Shown: positions 28,287 through 64,000 of the stretch, piece after piece | How positions within the stretch are numbered: position 1 is the stretch's first letter | Layout of the letters: every line of letters begins with the position of its first letter | NCBI GenBank assembly: GCA_030340625.1 | Contig: JAOPHQ010005483.1 | Span: 31,837-95,836 of the forward strand | Source of the DNA: Merluccius polli | Lineage: Eukaryota > Chordata > Actinopteri > Gadiformes > Merlucciidae | DNA length: 64,000 nt | Reading direction: 5' to 3' | Position numbers and translations under genes: made by a program | The notes under the pieces: model-generated | What the model was told of the DNA's origin: nothing | The model's database searches: none | What the model saw: only the letters and a program-made list of their open reading frames with translations

Positions 28287-28325
<39 letters not shown>

Positions 28326-28555
28326 AAGGAAGGAGGAAAGGGCGGTAGGATGCGAGTGAGAGACAGGACGGAGTGAGGCGCTCTTCCCACTTTAGCGAGG
28401 CGGACACACACACACCGACCCACACACACACACCAGCCAGCCAGCCAGCCAGGCTGCAACCATCGGCGATTCCTGCTGACTGACTCAACACGAAAACACA
28501 GTAACCCCGCTGGCCATCTTTCCCACCCCACTCCCCACACACTAACACGGCATTG
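28255..28555 (+). promoter_or_regulatory. wac: wac promoter and 5' UTR region
   Basis: GC-enriched block directly upstream of the start codon with a (GA)16 tract at about 28290-28322, GGCGG motifs and repeated ccagccag. No TATA box is evident, as expected for a housekeeping promoter. The transcription start cannot be placed from sequence alone. CpG-rich sequence continues into intron 1 and around exon 2. Confidence 0.5.
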
Positions 28556-54341
<25,786 letters not shown>

Positions 54342-55662
54342 GAACTCTTGAGGTGGTTGGTCGTTTGGTTGCCGTGAGATGGGGAAGAAGGAAAAAATTA
54401 GGGTGGGGTGGGGGAGACCCATGTTGCACATAGTCTGAAGGTGGAGAAAGAGAGAGGGAGAGAACAATTGCTGAGTTCTTGTTGACCCCCCCACCCAACC
54501 CCACAACCCCCCCCCCCCCCCCAGTCTTAACACAAAAAAGCTACGTTTGGCTCGGCGGGCCTTGGAGGGAGAACGAAAGAAGAAAAGGTTAAGCTTTGGT
54601 GTGGGAAAATGAAGCAGATAAGGGTTAATTTACAAGACTTTGGTTTTGTACAAAAGAAAAGAAAAAAGCAAAAAAAAAGAAAACAAAAAAAAGACCCTGG
54701 TGGGGGGGGGGGGGTGCAAAAAAATGTAGATTTCTTGTAGATGTTATCTATGTTGTACATATGTTTTGTAGATTGAAGCCATGGAAAGCCATGCCTATCA
54801 AAAGCTTTTGACATCCAAAACTAATCAGCGCCTAGGCGGCTACGGTGTCTAGCTAGCCTTTTCCTTCATGTTAACCTGTCCGCAGACTTAAACGCAACAT
54901 CGCTCCGGGAGGTAGATCGTTGAACCATTGCCTTGGTGCACATGTATGATCTGTTTGGAAACGGGAGGATGTTTTTAAGCCATTAACTTCCACACACACA
55001 CACACAAAAAAAGACTTGGGTTGAAGCTAAAACGCACTGGTGTCAATAAATCCACCCCCCCCCCCCCCCCCCCAAAGTAATGGTTTAACGGACTCTTCTG
55101 TTCAGAGATCATATTGTATGGGTGACTCTGGCGCCATAGACTTCCTCTCTCTCCCATACCAGGTTCATCTTAACATCGTGGTTCAGCTGTCTACTTGCAG
55201 CTTTCAGTGGCCCCTGCATTTCCCAATCTGAAAATAACAGTGCCTGGTGGTGTGTGTGTGTGTGCACGTACGTACGTGTGTGTGTGTGTGTGTGCGCGTG
55301 TGTGTGTGTGTGTGTGATTGGTCGATTTTTTTTTTTGAAGAAGAAGAAAAACAAAAACGAGAGGAAGAGAACGATGAAAGAGACGCGAGTCGTGTGCTGC
55401 TTAGAACCATTCCCACAGCGAAGCCCTTCTTTTACGCTCCGCCCAAGCTTGAGGGACTGACACAGTCGGCCATTTAAACCCTCCTAGTAGTATGTTCCGG
55501 TGGATTCTGTTTTATTTTGTTTTATTCCTCCTTCTCTAAGGTATTCTGCTGAACAACTCTTGTTTAAAGAAGAAGAAAAAAAAAGGCTTGGTGGCACTGC
55601 TTGTCCATTCCTTTGTACAGTTACTAATAGTGAGTGACGTTTTTAAATAGTGGATCTCAAGA

Positions 55663-55668
55663 AATAAA
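55663..55668 (+). terminator. wac: poly(A) signal AATAAA, proximal
   Basis: Canonical hexamer 1.3 kb after the wac stop, followed within 10 nt by (TTA)n. Plausible proximal cleavage signal. Confidence 0.55.
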
Positions 55669-55988
55669 ACATTATATTATTATTATTATTATTATTACAG
55701 GTTAATGCAGTGATGACTGGTATATCAAACATGCTGTACTCCTAAACACTTACAACTTTTTCTGTTTATTTTTGGACTGTGTTGAGATTGGGCAGTTTCT
55801 AGTGCTACTAGGAGGGTGTGCTGCTGAGGGTTATGTTTATTTTCTTTTATTTGGGTTTTTTTTGGGGCACCGCCATGATGCGGAGGGACAATGCTGACCA
55901 CCACCACCCAAATGCGCACATCCTGAGTCGAAGCAGGCAGCAAGGGCGACGAGAGATCACAAGGTCAAATGTGAAATGTATGTATTGT

Positions 55989-55994
55989 AATAAA
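55989..55994 (+). terminator. wac: poly(A) signal AATAAA, middle
   Basis: Canonical hexamer in the wac 3' flank; the downstream sequence has moderate GT content (gctggttattattttt). Possible alternative end. Confidence 0.4.
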
Positions 55995-56397
55995 CATGCT
56001 AAACTAAAGAGAGCGCTGGTTATTATTTTTCCATCCGAGTGTTGTGGTTGGGTCTCGGCCATACGCCTAGTGCCTTGTTGGAAATCTTTATATCTCATTC
56101 ATTTCCCTGAAATGAATTTTTTGGGTGTTTTTTATTTTTCTGCTCTTGATCGACAAAAGGATCTTCAACAAGCATGTCTTTAGCTATGGGTTGTATTTGT
56201 CTTTTTCTAGCACGTCTGTCTCCCTTCCGTCTGGTTGTCTTGGTTTGCTGTCAGAGCTGGGTCCTATGCTGCAATGGGCCTTGGTTTCCTCCACCGTACT
56301 ACATGGCATCTACTGAGTATCATTGAACTGCACCACACATTTGGTAAAGGTCACTACACCGTTGCTTTGTATATTGTTTCCTTAAGTATATTGTCAA

Positions 56398-56407
56398 AAT
56401 AAATAAA
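56398..56407 (+). terminator. wac: overlapping AATAAATAAA poly(A) signals, distal
   Basis: Two overlapping canonical hexamers followed 15-30 nt later by a GT-rich element (ggggctgtgttgtgctttg). This is the best-formed cleavage context after wac and probably marks the longest transcript. Confidence 0.6.
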
Positions 56408-56719
56408 ATATGCCTCTCTGGGGCTGTGTTGTGCTTTGCGTTTTCCATGGGAACATTACACAAGTATTTTTTTTAACTGCAACGTGAGGGAGGGACCGTA
56501 CATGAGTTTTTTACCCAAGTTCTGCACAATCGTAGCCTGCATAGGCCGTCAATTATCAACATTGCGTATGAACACATCTGCGTCAACCATGTGTTTTTTA
56601 AGAACACAGCAAGCAGTAGAGTGAATAGGAAAAATGACCAGATATCCCTAGAAAATGATGACCATGAACAGTCAATTCTCTGGCCCAACTCCATACAGTT
56701 ACAAGTAAAAGTCCAGTCC

Positions 56720-56936
56720 TTAAAGGTCCCCTATTTTACCACCACGTGTGATGTTGATTACCCATTACAAGCCATGTCAAAAGCTACCCTCTAATGACAT
56801 CACACATGGGAGTGTCCACCCAGATGTGTGATAGAACATACATCTGGGTGGGCACTCCCACTTGTGATGTCATTAGAGGGTAGATTTTGACATGGCTTGT
56901 AATGGGTAATCAACATCACACCTGGTGGACCTTTAA
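56720..56936. mobile_element. 217-bp near-perfect palindrome (snap-back MITE)
   Basis: Starts TTAAAGGTCC and ends GGACCTTTAA. Arms of about 95 bp share GATGTTGATTACCCATTACA, CTCTAATGACATCA and CACCCAGATGT around a short loop near 56827-56842. TTAA sits at both edges. Lies 0.3 kb after the distal wac poly(A) signal. Confidence 0.8.
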
Positions 56937-57840
56937 CTTGTGGTGGACTACTGTGCGGGGGTGCATGGTCGGTTCAGAAGGGAGCTGTAAGTGTACAACA
57001 GTGCGTGTGTCTATTTTGCATTACACTTCTGCCACAAGAACCTCAGGGGTTTCTTATATGGGCCCGTATTTATCTCTTGAGCCATTGATCAACGTCGCAC
57101 CTACGAACAAATCCGTGCGTAAACCATGCGTACGAGGGTTTTTTTTTTGCATACGAAAATGACGCACACGCCGTGACCACGCGTGCGCACCACAAACGGT
57201 AGCGAATAGGAACATGAACGGATAGACATTGCAAACATGACCAGTAAATGCTTTGACCAGCTCCATAAACAGTTAGAAAAAAGTTTTTTTCTTGCTTTGT
57301 TGCTTCAAAAATATTTTTTTTGTATGTTTATTTTTTTGTTCTGATAACTCCAGGGAAATGTGCTAATCTGTGAAAATGTGAAATCTGGTATTCAGGTTGC
57401 CCAGTATGAGACGCAATCATTTTTGCAAATTGCTTCAGCATTGTTTGTAGTTGGTTGGCTTCTTCCTGCAGCATTCAGCTGGGCTGCAATAAAAAATAAA
57501 GTGGGCAAGTGTCCGAGCGTTTGCTGTATCTATTGTCTATCGCTAGGGGGCACCAGATCCTTAGTCCTTTATGGTCCTTCGTGGGTTATGTGGTTAAATC
57601 CTACCAGTGGCTGGATAGATACTATAGGCCTACTATTGTATAACATACCACAAGAACACAATGCTTTGATACATGTCTTTAATGTCCTTAGGCTATGTGA
57701 TTGTAGTCTAAACCATTACCAAAACATCGGATGAACCGTAGTGTAATTAGTTTCAGTTGGATAGTTTAAAAATGTGGTTTTGAAATCCTCATTGATATAG
57801 CTTATGTCTAATTCCCCATAGGTTTGTTTGTTTTTTTCAG

Positions 57841-57882
57841 TCAGCCCGACACCGATGACTTCGGAAACATCAAAGCTGACAT
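57841..57882 (+). other. candidate 42-nt microexon
   Basis: Flanked by an excellent acceptor (T-rich tract then cag at 57838-57840) and an excellent donor (gtgagt from 57883). Its length is a multiple of three; one frame reads QPDTDDFGNIKAD. It lies 1.4 kb after the last wac poly(A) signal and 3.6 kb before bambi. It could belong to an alternative wac 3' end, an upstream bambi leader, a non-coding RNA, or be chance. Confidence 0.3.
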
Positions 57883-58713
57883 GTGAGTGAGTCTACATCT
57901 TGATACAGCTCTCATCAAAGTGACTGTAGGATGAAAGAAGGTGTCAGAGGAAGTCTGTCTGAGCCCACGGCCCCCAGTCTGTCTGCACCGCCCCCCCCCC
58001 CCCCCCCCCCCCCCCCCCCCACCATCAACCCGTCTGGGCCCCAGTACTCAGACCGGCTGACTGACCAGTAGGCAGACCCACAGACTATGCCTGTTTGAGT
58101 TTGTTGGAAAGTAAAGTTCCAAAAAGCAGCACAAAAATGATGATTATTACAGGGGCAAAGATGTAATAATAAACATTATTTGTATGACATTCATTATTGT
58201 AACATTTATGTATTAATTTTCTACTCAAATTGCATCTAGAAAAAATACATTTCAGTGCTGCTGGGATAAAGGTTATGAGGTTTTGTGAGGAACCATGGAT
58301 TGTGTTTTGCTTTAGTTTTTTAACACATCAAGTAGCACGCCGGTGGGCGATTGTTGGTTGAAGCATTTCCTTTAAATAGCATGCGCTTAATCACGAGAAA
58401 GTTTAAACCTGCAGTAAATTATGATGACAATTTCTCCTTAATTCCTGACACTGCTTTGTACCTTCATTGCTTATTCAGCCATTACAACCAGAACCCCTCT
58501 GGGATTCATACACACTCCTTGCCCACACACTTAAACCTTGTTACCTATTCAAACCTAATCTTGGCCCTTTTTTCTCATGCGTCGTGAGTCCTTGTGAGTC
58601 CTTATTGCCATGGGAACGGCTATCATACCAAGGGGGTCCTTTGTTACGGAAAGGAGGCTCCTTAAGTTGAAGGGGGCTAACGGCTGTAGTTGTTCGTCTG
58701 CCCTACACACACA

Positions 58714-58839
<126 letters not shown>

Positions 58840-59155
58840 GAGTCTCTCATACTCTATTCTTTATCCCGTGTCACACCTGTAGGTGTTGGCGGTCGTTCCC
58901 TAATGTGCGAGGTGAGCCACAAGCAGTAGGGTGTAATCCCCCCCACTCCTCACTTAGGCACTCCCTGGTACTTCTTCCTCTCAGCATGAGAAGACACACA
59001 TTTGTGTTGTCTCACCGGTGGCTGTTTAGCATAATGATTGGTCATACTGTTAGCCAGGACCCACAATGAAAACTAGTACAGCTACTAATACTAATAGGTA
59101 ATCATGTGTTTTTTTGTATACATTACCTTTTATTGCTTACATTAATCTTTATCAC

Positions 59156-59159
<4 letters not shown>

Positions 59160-59238
<79 letters not shown>

Positions 59239-59262
59239 CTATATATATATATATATATATAC
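59160..59262. repeat. (TC)n then (AT)n microsatellite
   Basis: About 75 bp TC followed by about 22 bp AT. Confidence 0.96.
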
Positions 59263-59426
59263 TGTATATATACATACATACATATACATGACTACTGTAC
59301 ATTTAGATTCTGAAGCCTGCTGTTACCATTATTGACCACTAGATGGACACCTCCAATCACAATAACACCAGAGAACTGGACACGCATACATAGGCCTATC
59401 ACCCAAAGGTCAGTCTTTTTCTTCTT

Positions 59427-59430
<4 letters not shown>

Positions 59431-59485
<55 letters not shown>
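59431..59485. repeat. (AT)n microsatellite
   Basis: About 55 bp AT. Confidence 0.96.
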
Positions 59486-59491
<6 letters not shown>

Positions 59492-60450
59492 ATTGTTTTT
59501 TTTGGTGGGGCTGCTTTATCATTATCCTATCGCTCTCTTTATTCAGGCTACTATATGTGGATGCATATAGACTGCATTAACTGACTGGTGAATGTTGCTG
59601 GGTCCAATCTCCTCTCCCTAGGATCAGTATTTGGACACAGCGGTTAGCTGTTGGTAGTTAAACATCACATGCTGCAATACCAGTTTTGCGCTGGCGCCTC
59701 GGTGGAGTTGGGCTACTGATAATTGCTGTCTAATTGTGTGTTTTGCCTCGTTTCTCTGTCGCCCGGAGCAGAGTCAATAGGCCAGTCTACTTATGGACAT
59801 CAGGGCAATTAGATCCATGTTTCAATTATTCACAAAAATGGCCCTGCAGCTCATTAAAAACTACATAAAACGTTGCGGTGTATATATATTAAAAAATAAA
59901 ATAAAATACATAATCGTCGCCCTACATGATGTATGTAAAAAAAAAAAGAGTGAAGAATATTGTTTATATTGCATTTTCATCCAGTTCACACTAAATGATG
60001 AAGTGTTGCAGTAGGTGACACTGATACACTTACTGTGCTCTTAAAAGTACCAGCAGAACCACAGCATCCCTGCTATTGACTTGGACCCAGCAGCACCACC
60101 AGTACCACCACCAGCAGCAGCAGCAGGGGTTGCTGGTGCGGATATATCGACCAGTGTGAGTTTTGCACTGGGGGGAGGGGGGGGGGGTGGTTTGGAGGGC
60201 AGCTGAGTGTCGGTGTCTGTCTGTCTGTCTGTCTGCGTCTCCCTGGCGCCATGCGCCCTTTTTTTTTTTTTTGGGTTGCTAATTTTCTCTAACCGCCTCG
60301 CCGCCGCTCCGCCCAGGGACGACGACTCATCACCCTCCCAGCACAGTCACACAGCTCCCCCCCCCCCCCCCCTCCACACACACACACACACACACCTCCA
60401 CCCCCCCCCCCCCAACCACCTCCACCACCTCTGCAGACTTGTAGCCCGGG

Positions 60451-60481
<31 letters not shown>

Positions 60482-60739
60482 GAGGGGGGGAATTTGCTTA
60501 GTGTGGCGCCGATTTGGCTATACGACCCAAACGGCATTACAGGTCCTACTTTATGTTTGTGTTTTTGGTGTGTGTGTGTGGGGTTATAAGTCCTCCGCCC
60601 TGGGTTATTATTGCAGAGTAGCATAATAAAGAACCCCCCCCCCACCACCACCACCATGTGTTCATCATCGCCCATGCTATAATCTTATGTTTTTAACCGC
60701 AATTTGTGTTGGTTGGGCCAACCTGGCGGAGTGATCGCT

Positions 60740-61000
60740 GCTGTCCGCCAATGGAGAACGAGCGCGACGGACGTGGAGGAGGAGGAGGAGGAGGAGGCGG
60801 CACTATGGAAACGAGCGACAATGAATGGGGGATGCGCCGCCCGGCCAATGGAGGGGGGAGGAGCGAGAGAGGGGAGACGGGGAGGAGCCTGGTGACGTCA
60901 CACCGGAGGGGGGGGAGAGACGATTGCTATTTCTTCAACTAAAGATCCCCCTCCTCTTTCGTCCGAAAGTCTGTCTCCTCTTCTCTCTCTCTCTCTCTCT
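60740..61000 (+). promoter_or_regulatory. bambi: bambi promoter: two CCAAT boxes and a palindromic CRE
   Basis: CCAAT at 60748-60752 and 60845-60849 and the full palindromic CRE TGACGTCA at 60893-60900, in GC-rich sequence 0.6 kb upstream of the start codon, followed by a pyrimidine-rich block that may be the transcribed leader. No TATA box is seen. Their use is inference. Confidence 0.55.
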
Positions 61001-61504
61001 CTCCCCCAAGTCCGCTCCGAGAGGGTTTCTCCTCCTGGTCCTCCTCCTCGCTCTTTTGGCTCTCACTTCCCCGAAGTGAGACTTTTTCACCGCGACCAAG
61101 AGGGGGGACGACGACACCCAGACCCAGAGAAGCACTGACAGGCAAACGCAACGCTGTGACATATTTTATTTTATTTTTTTATGTTTGTGTGAGGGGGGGG
61201 AGAGAGTACATTTCCCCCTGTGTGTGTGTGTGTGTGTGCGTGCGTGCGTGTTTTGCGCGTCTTGCGTCTTGGAGAGGCCGTCCAGCGTGCCGCGTCTCGC
61301 CGCCTCTAACATGCCGGACTTTGCAGTATAATATCTCCTTCACCGTGGGATGGTGATTTCCTAAAGGGGAGGTGGGGGGGCTGTTTTCGGTTCAGCGGAG
61401 GACTGACAGCCGTCTCGTCCGTCCGTCCGTAGCTCCATGTAACTTTTTAGTTTTCCCAAAAACTGACTGCAGCTACTGGATAGTCCAGCGTCAGTACTTC
61501 GTCA

Positions 61505-61580
61505 ATGGATCGCCATTCCACTTTCATTTCTGTCTGGCTTCAACTGGAACTATGCGCCATGGCCGTCCTCCTCACTAAAG
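61505..61580 (+). CDS. bambi: bambi coding exon 1, signal peptide
   Basis: Residues 1-25 plus one base of Gly26. A second in-frame ATG at codon 19 is also present in human BAMBI; the first ATG is preferred because the preceding residues are conserved. Donor gtaagc. Confidence 0.95.
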
Positions 61581-61607
61581 GTAAGCCACTGAATGGGTTA
61601 TAGGTTT

Positions 61608-61639
<32 letters not shown>

Positions 61640-62094
61640 GATGGTGTCAACAACAACTAACAAGGGCTGTTTCAGACTGAGCCAAGGTGTAGTAGTAGTA
61701 GTAGTAGTAGTAGTGAGACCAGACCCCGTCCCGCTGGTCGGGCTGCTGTCCAGAGTTAAACCCAGGCTGTTTCTGCACTGCTTATCCAACCTTATGGTAT
61801 CTGCAGGCAGATTAGGCTGAATCAGTCTGTGGACCAGGCGGTGAACCAGGCTGCACAGCGACCCTGCAGGTAGACCTGTGTTGTTGGGGTCTGCTGCTGC
61901 TGCTGCTGCTGTGGGTTTTTTTTGTGTATTTTTTTTTCTCTCCACCAGGAGCATAATTATTGTTCTTGCACCAAGCTTGTAATAAGCAATAATTAGCAGT
62001 TCACTGGCCTGGTTCAAACAAACAAACCCAAAATAAAAAGGAGAAACTTTAACGCATGGCTCAGTGCCTGTGTCTCTGTCTCTGTCTCTCTCTG

Positions 62095-62140
<46 letters not shown>

Positions 62141-62142
62141 CG

Positions 62143-62204
<62 letters not shown>

Positions 62205-62219
62205 TCTCTGTCTCCTCCG

Positions 62220-62258
<39 letters not shown>

Positions 62259-62291
62259 GTCTCTGTCCTCTTCTCTCTCTCTCTCTGTCTC

Positions 62292-62355
<64 letters not shown>

Positions 62356-63513
62356 CCACCCTCTCTCTCTCTCTCTGCCCACTAAGGGCCTCTCCTTTTC
62401 TAATGAAATATTGTCCAAATGACCTGGCCGGGCTCTCCTTGCTCTAATCATTCACAGGGAAAACACTGATCTGATTATAAGTGCTCGCAGAAAACCACAT
62501 CGTCCTCACACAGAGAGAGAGGGAGAGAGAGATGACACAAACCACACACAGCCCACACACACAGCCACAGAAAAAAAGGACCAGCAGTGTTTACTCAAAC
62601 AAAGTCCACAGGCGCCATACACACCGCAACACCGTATTTACAAAAAAAGTATGTCTACAAAAAAAGACATCGCCTGGTAGTGGCCTACCACATATATCTC
62701 GCTCTGTGTAGAAACAAAACGGCTAATACACAACATAAGCGTAATTATACGGTTGTAGACCCACCTGGACCCACCTGGACCCAGAGCTGCGGACCCTTCA
62801 CCAGTTTTCTATTGGGCTTGAAAGAAACGTTTGGCCGACAAACCACAAATTCTAAGTTACACTGTTGCCGTTCCGCAATGCAGACGACAAAAAGAGGAAC
62901 TTATTTAGAGAGCCACAGAGGAGTCATTGTCACTGACATGTGTACATTCATATTTGGTCTTTGTGGGTTCACCTGGTCCTGTATTTGCTATACACAGGCT
63001 ACAGAGCATTCGGTACATTTGCGTAGATGCAATTGCCCTGCACATGCTGTCTGGTTAAACACCGCAATGACGGCTGCTGCCCGCAAGTCAAGTGTAGCAT
63101 TTCCTGTCTGCATAGCTGACAACAACCAGAATTGACAGCTTGCAACACGTACGCAAGTACCGATACTTTGGCATAAACCACCGACTAAACGGCGTGTCTT
63201 TCCCGTTCAGGGGAAATCAGGTGTTACTGTGACGCGCCGCACTGCGTGGCCACCGGCTACATGTGCAAGTCGGAGCTCAACGCCTGTTTCACCAAGCTGC
63301 TGGACCCGCTCAACGCCAACTCGCCGCTCACGCACGGCTGCCTCGACCCCGTCGCCAACGCGGCCGACGTGTGCACGGGCCTCCCCAAGGGCGGCGGCGG
63401 CGCCGACGTCTTCGCCGCCCTCTCGCCACTCGCCGCCACGCTGGAGTGCTGTCACGACGACATGTGCAACTACAGGGGCCTGCACGATGTGGCGCACGCC
63501 AGGGAGTCGACAG
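61505..63513 (+). CDS. bambi: bambi, BMP and activin membrane-bound inhibitor (exons 1-2, 3' partial)
   Basis: Exons 61505-61580 and 63211-63513 join in phase 1 to encode 126 residues plus one base. The start MDRHSTFISVWLQLELCAM and AVLLTKGEIRCYCDAPHC match vertebrate BAMBI closely. Residues 1 to about 20 form a signal peptide. The ectodomain has ten cysteines (30, 32, 37, 44, 51, 69, 80, 105, 106, 111) ending in ECCHDDMCN, the hallmark of the TGF-beta receptor ectodomain fold. From family knowledge BAMBI is a kinase-less pseudoreceptor at the plasma membrane that dampens TGF-beta, BMP and activin signalling. The exon for the transmembrane helix and short tail lies past 64000. The segment around residues 82-102 is Gly/Ala-rich and unlike human. 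Confidence 0.96.
61581..63210 (+). other. bambi: bambi intron 1
   Basis: Contains (TTG)n at about 61610-61640, (GTA)n at about 61689-61713, (CTG)n near 61892-61911 and the compound CT repeat. An 11-bp direct duplication of CCACCTGGACC lies near 62761-62782. No further exon seen. Confidence 0.75.
62076..62349. repeat. (CT)n/(CTGT)n compound repeat (bambi intron 1)
   Basis: About 270 bp polypyrimidine with periodic TGTCTC interruptions. Confidence 0.95.
63211..63513 (+). CDS. bambi: bambi coding exon 2, cysteine-rich ectodomain
   Basis: Acceptor tttcccgttcag. Encodes GEIRCYCDAPHCVATG through ECCHDDMCNYRGLHDV to ARESTG. Very GC-rich, with third positions almost all G or C. Donor gtaggg; the following intron starts with C-runs. 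Confidence 0.96.
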
Positions 63514-64000
63514 GTAGGGACCGCTCGCGCCCCCCCCCCACCCCCCCCCCCTCGGCCCGCGCCGCCGTTTCCGCCGACCGTGTTTCACCGACGGTTTCCT
63601 CCTGGCGGTTAGAAACGTGACTCTAGGGGCTCTGAGAAGACACGTAGATGTTGAACCCCCCCCCCCCCCCCCACCTGAAACAGACATGCAGCCAAAAACT
63701 GAAAATAACCAAAAAGTATAAATTCTTGACTAATACGTCTCTACACAAAACGTTATATTATTCATTGTACTACAGTGCAATACAGTGCAAACGTAGGGCA
63801 CCTCACAGTGGCGGTATTAGTGTACATAGCTTGTGTTGTGTTTTTTTTTTTTACTTCCTAGCTTTTTTACAGTTGTTTTTTTGTTAGTTTTTTGCCCCCC
63901 GGTTTTTTAGAAAACCGGGGGCATGAGAGAGGCAGCCATTTTACCTTTAGCTCTTGGAACCAGATCACATGGTTTTTTTTTGTGGGGGGGGGGGAGGGGG
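63514..64000 (+). other. bambi: start of bambi intron 2
   Basis: C- and G-runs (63529-63551, 63657-63672, 63984-64000), no coding exon. The terminal-membrane exon must lie to the right. Confidence 0.7.

Larger units (their letters stand above)
54342..56425 (+). other. wac: wac 3' UTR
   Basis: No coding sequence follows the wac stop. The stretch is AT- and homopolymer-rich, with C-runs near 54506 and 55056, short (GT)n near 55255-55315 and (TTA)n at 55674-55697. Three poly(A) signal clusters mark possible ends at about 55.69, 56.01 and 56.42 kb. Which end is used cannot be told from sequence. Confidence 0.65.

Noticed and set aside
57360..57734. 124-residue ORF after wac
   Set aside because: No recognised domain, AT-rich codon use, no start context or splice support; likely chance.
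62014..62451. 145-residue Arg/Glu frame and its Ser/Leu mirror
   Set aside because: Compound CT repeat in bambi intron 1.

Overview
This window is genomic DNA from a vertebrate, almost certainly a teleost fish. The evidence is split genes with GT-AG introns, vertebrate-type proteins, many short non-autonomous DNA transposons with hAT hallmarks, a tRNA-derived SINE with a fish-type tail, and very dense long dinucleotide microsatellites. The microsatellite density resembles what is reported for cod-like fishes, but naming a family is only inference.

Two protein genes can be read with confidence, both on the + strand. wac (WW domain-containing adaptor with coiled-coil) runs from its start codon at 28556 to its stop at 54341. 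Thirteen coding exons join without a frame break into 549 residues, followed by a 3' UTR with poly(A) signals near 55.66, 55.99 and 56.40 kb. bambi (BMP and activin membrane-bound inhibitor) begins at 61505; exons 1 and 2 (signal peptide and cysteine-rich ectodomain) are present, and the exon for the membrane segment and tail lies beyond the right edge. The order wac then bambi, same strand, matches human 10p12.1.

Layout. 1-26 kb: no recognisable protein gene; microsatellites, fold-back and TIR elements (3727-4063, 13138-14015, 15514-15974, 16769-17053), a SINE near 19.6 kb, and one unexplained coding-like island near 17.7-17.85 kb. 26.1-26.6 kb: GC-rich promoter-like region with splice donors on both strands; by human synteny it could hold the first exon of a head-to-head minus-strand gene such as mpp7, but no mpp7 coding exon was recognised. 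28.2-54.3 kb: wac. Its introns hold four hAT-type elements of about 0.95-1.2 kb, each with an 8-bp target-site duplication, and two copies of a MITE with unusually long (10-11 bp) duplications. 56.4-60.7 kb: intergenic, with a 217-bp palindrome, a candidate 42-nt microexon and microsatellites. 60.7-63.5 kb: bambi promoter, exon 1, intron 1 and exon 2.

Main points for a second look: wac lacks the central exon that human WAC carries between the WW-domain region and the Ser/Pro-rich region, with frame preserved; two wac acceptors sit directly behind (TG)n tracts, the longest (TG)57; exon 10 starts with a perfect donor motif; and one intronic hAT element carries nine copies of a GC-rich 30-bp repeat separated by C-tracts. 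Nothing here looks like a new multi-gene system. wac (histone H2B ubiquitination adaptor) and bambi (TGF-beta decoy receptor) act in different pathways, and their proximity is conserved synteny, not an operon.
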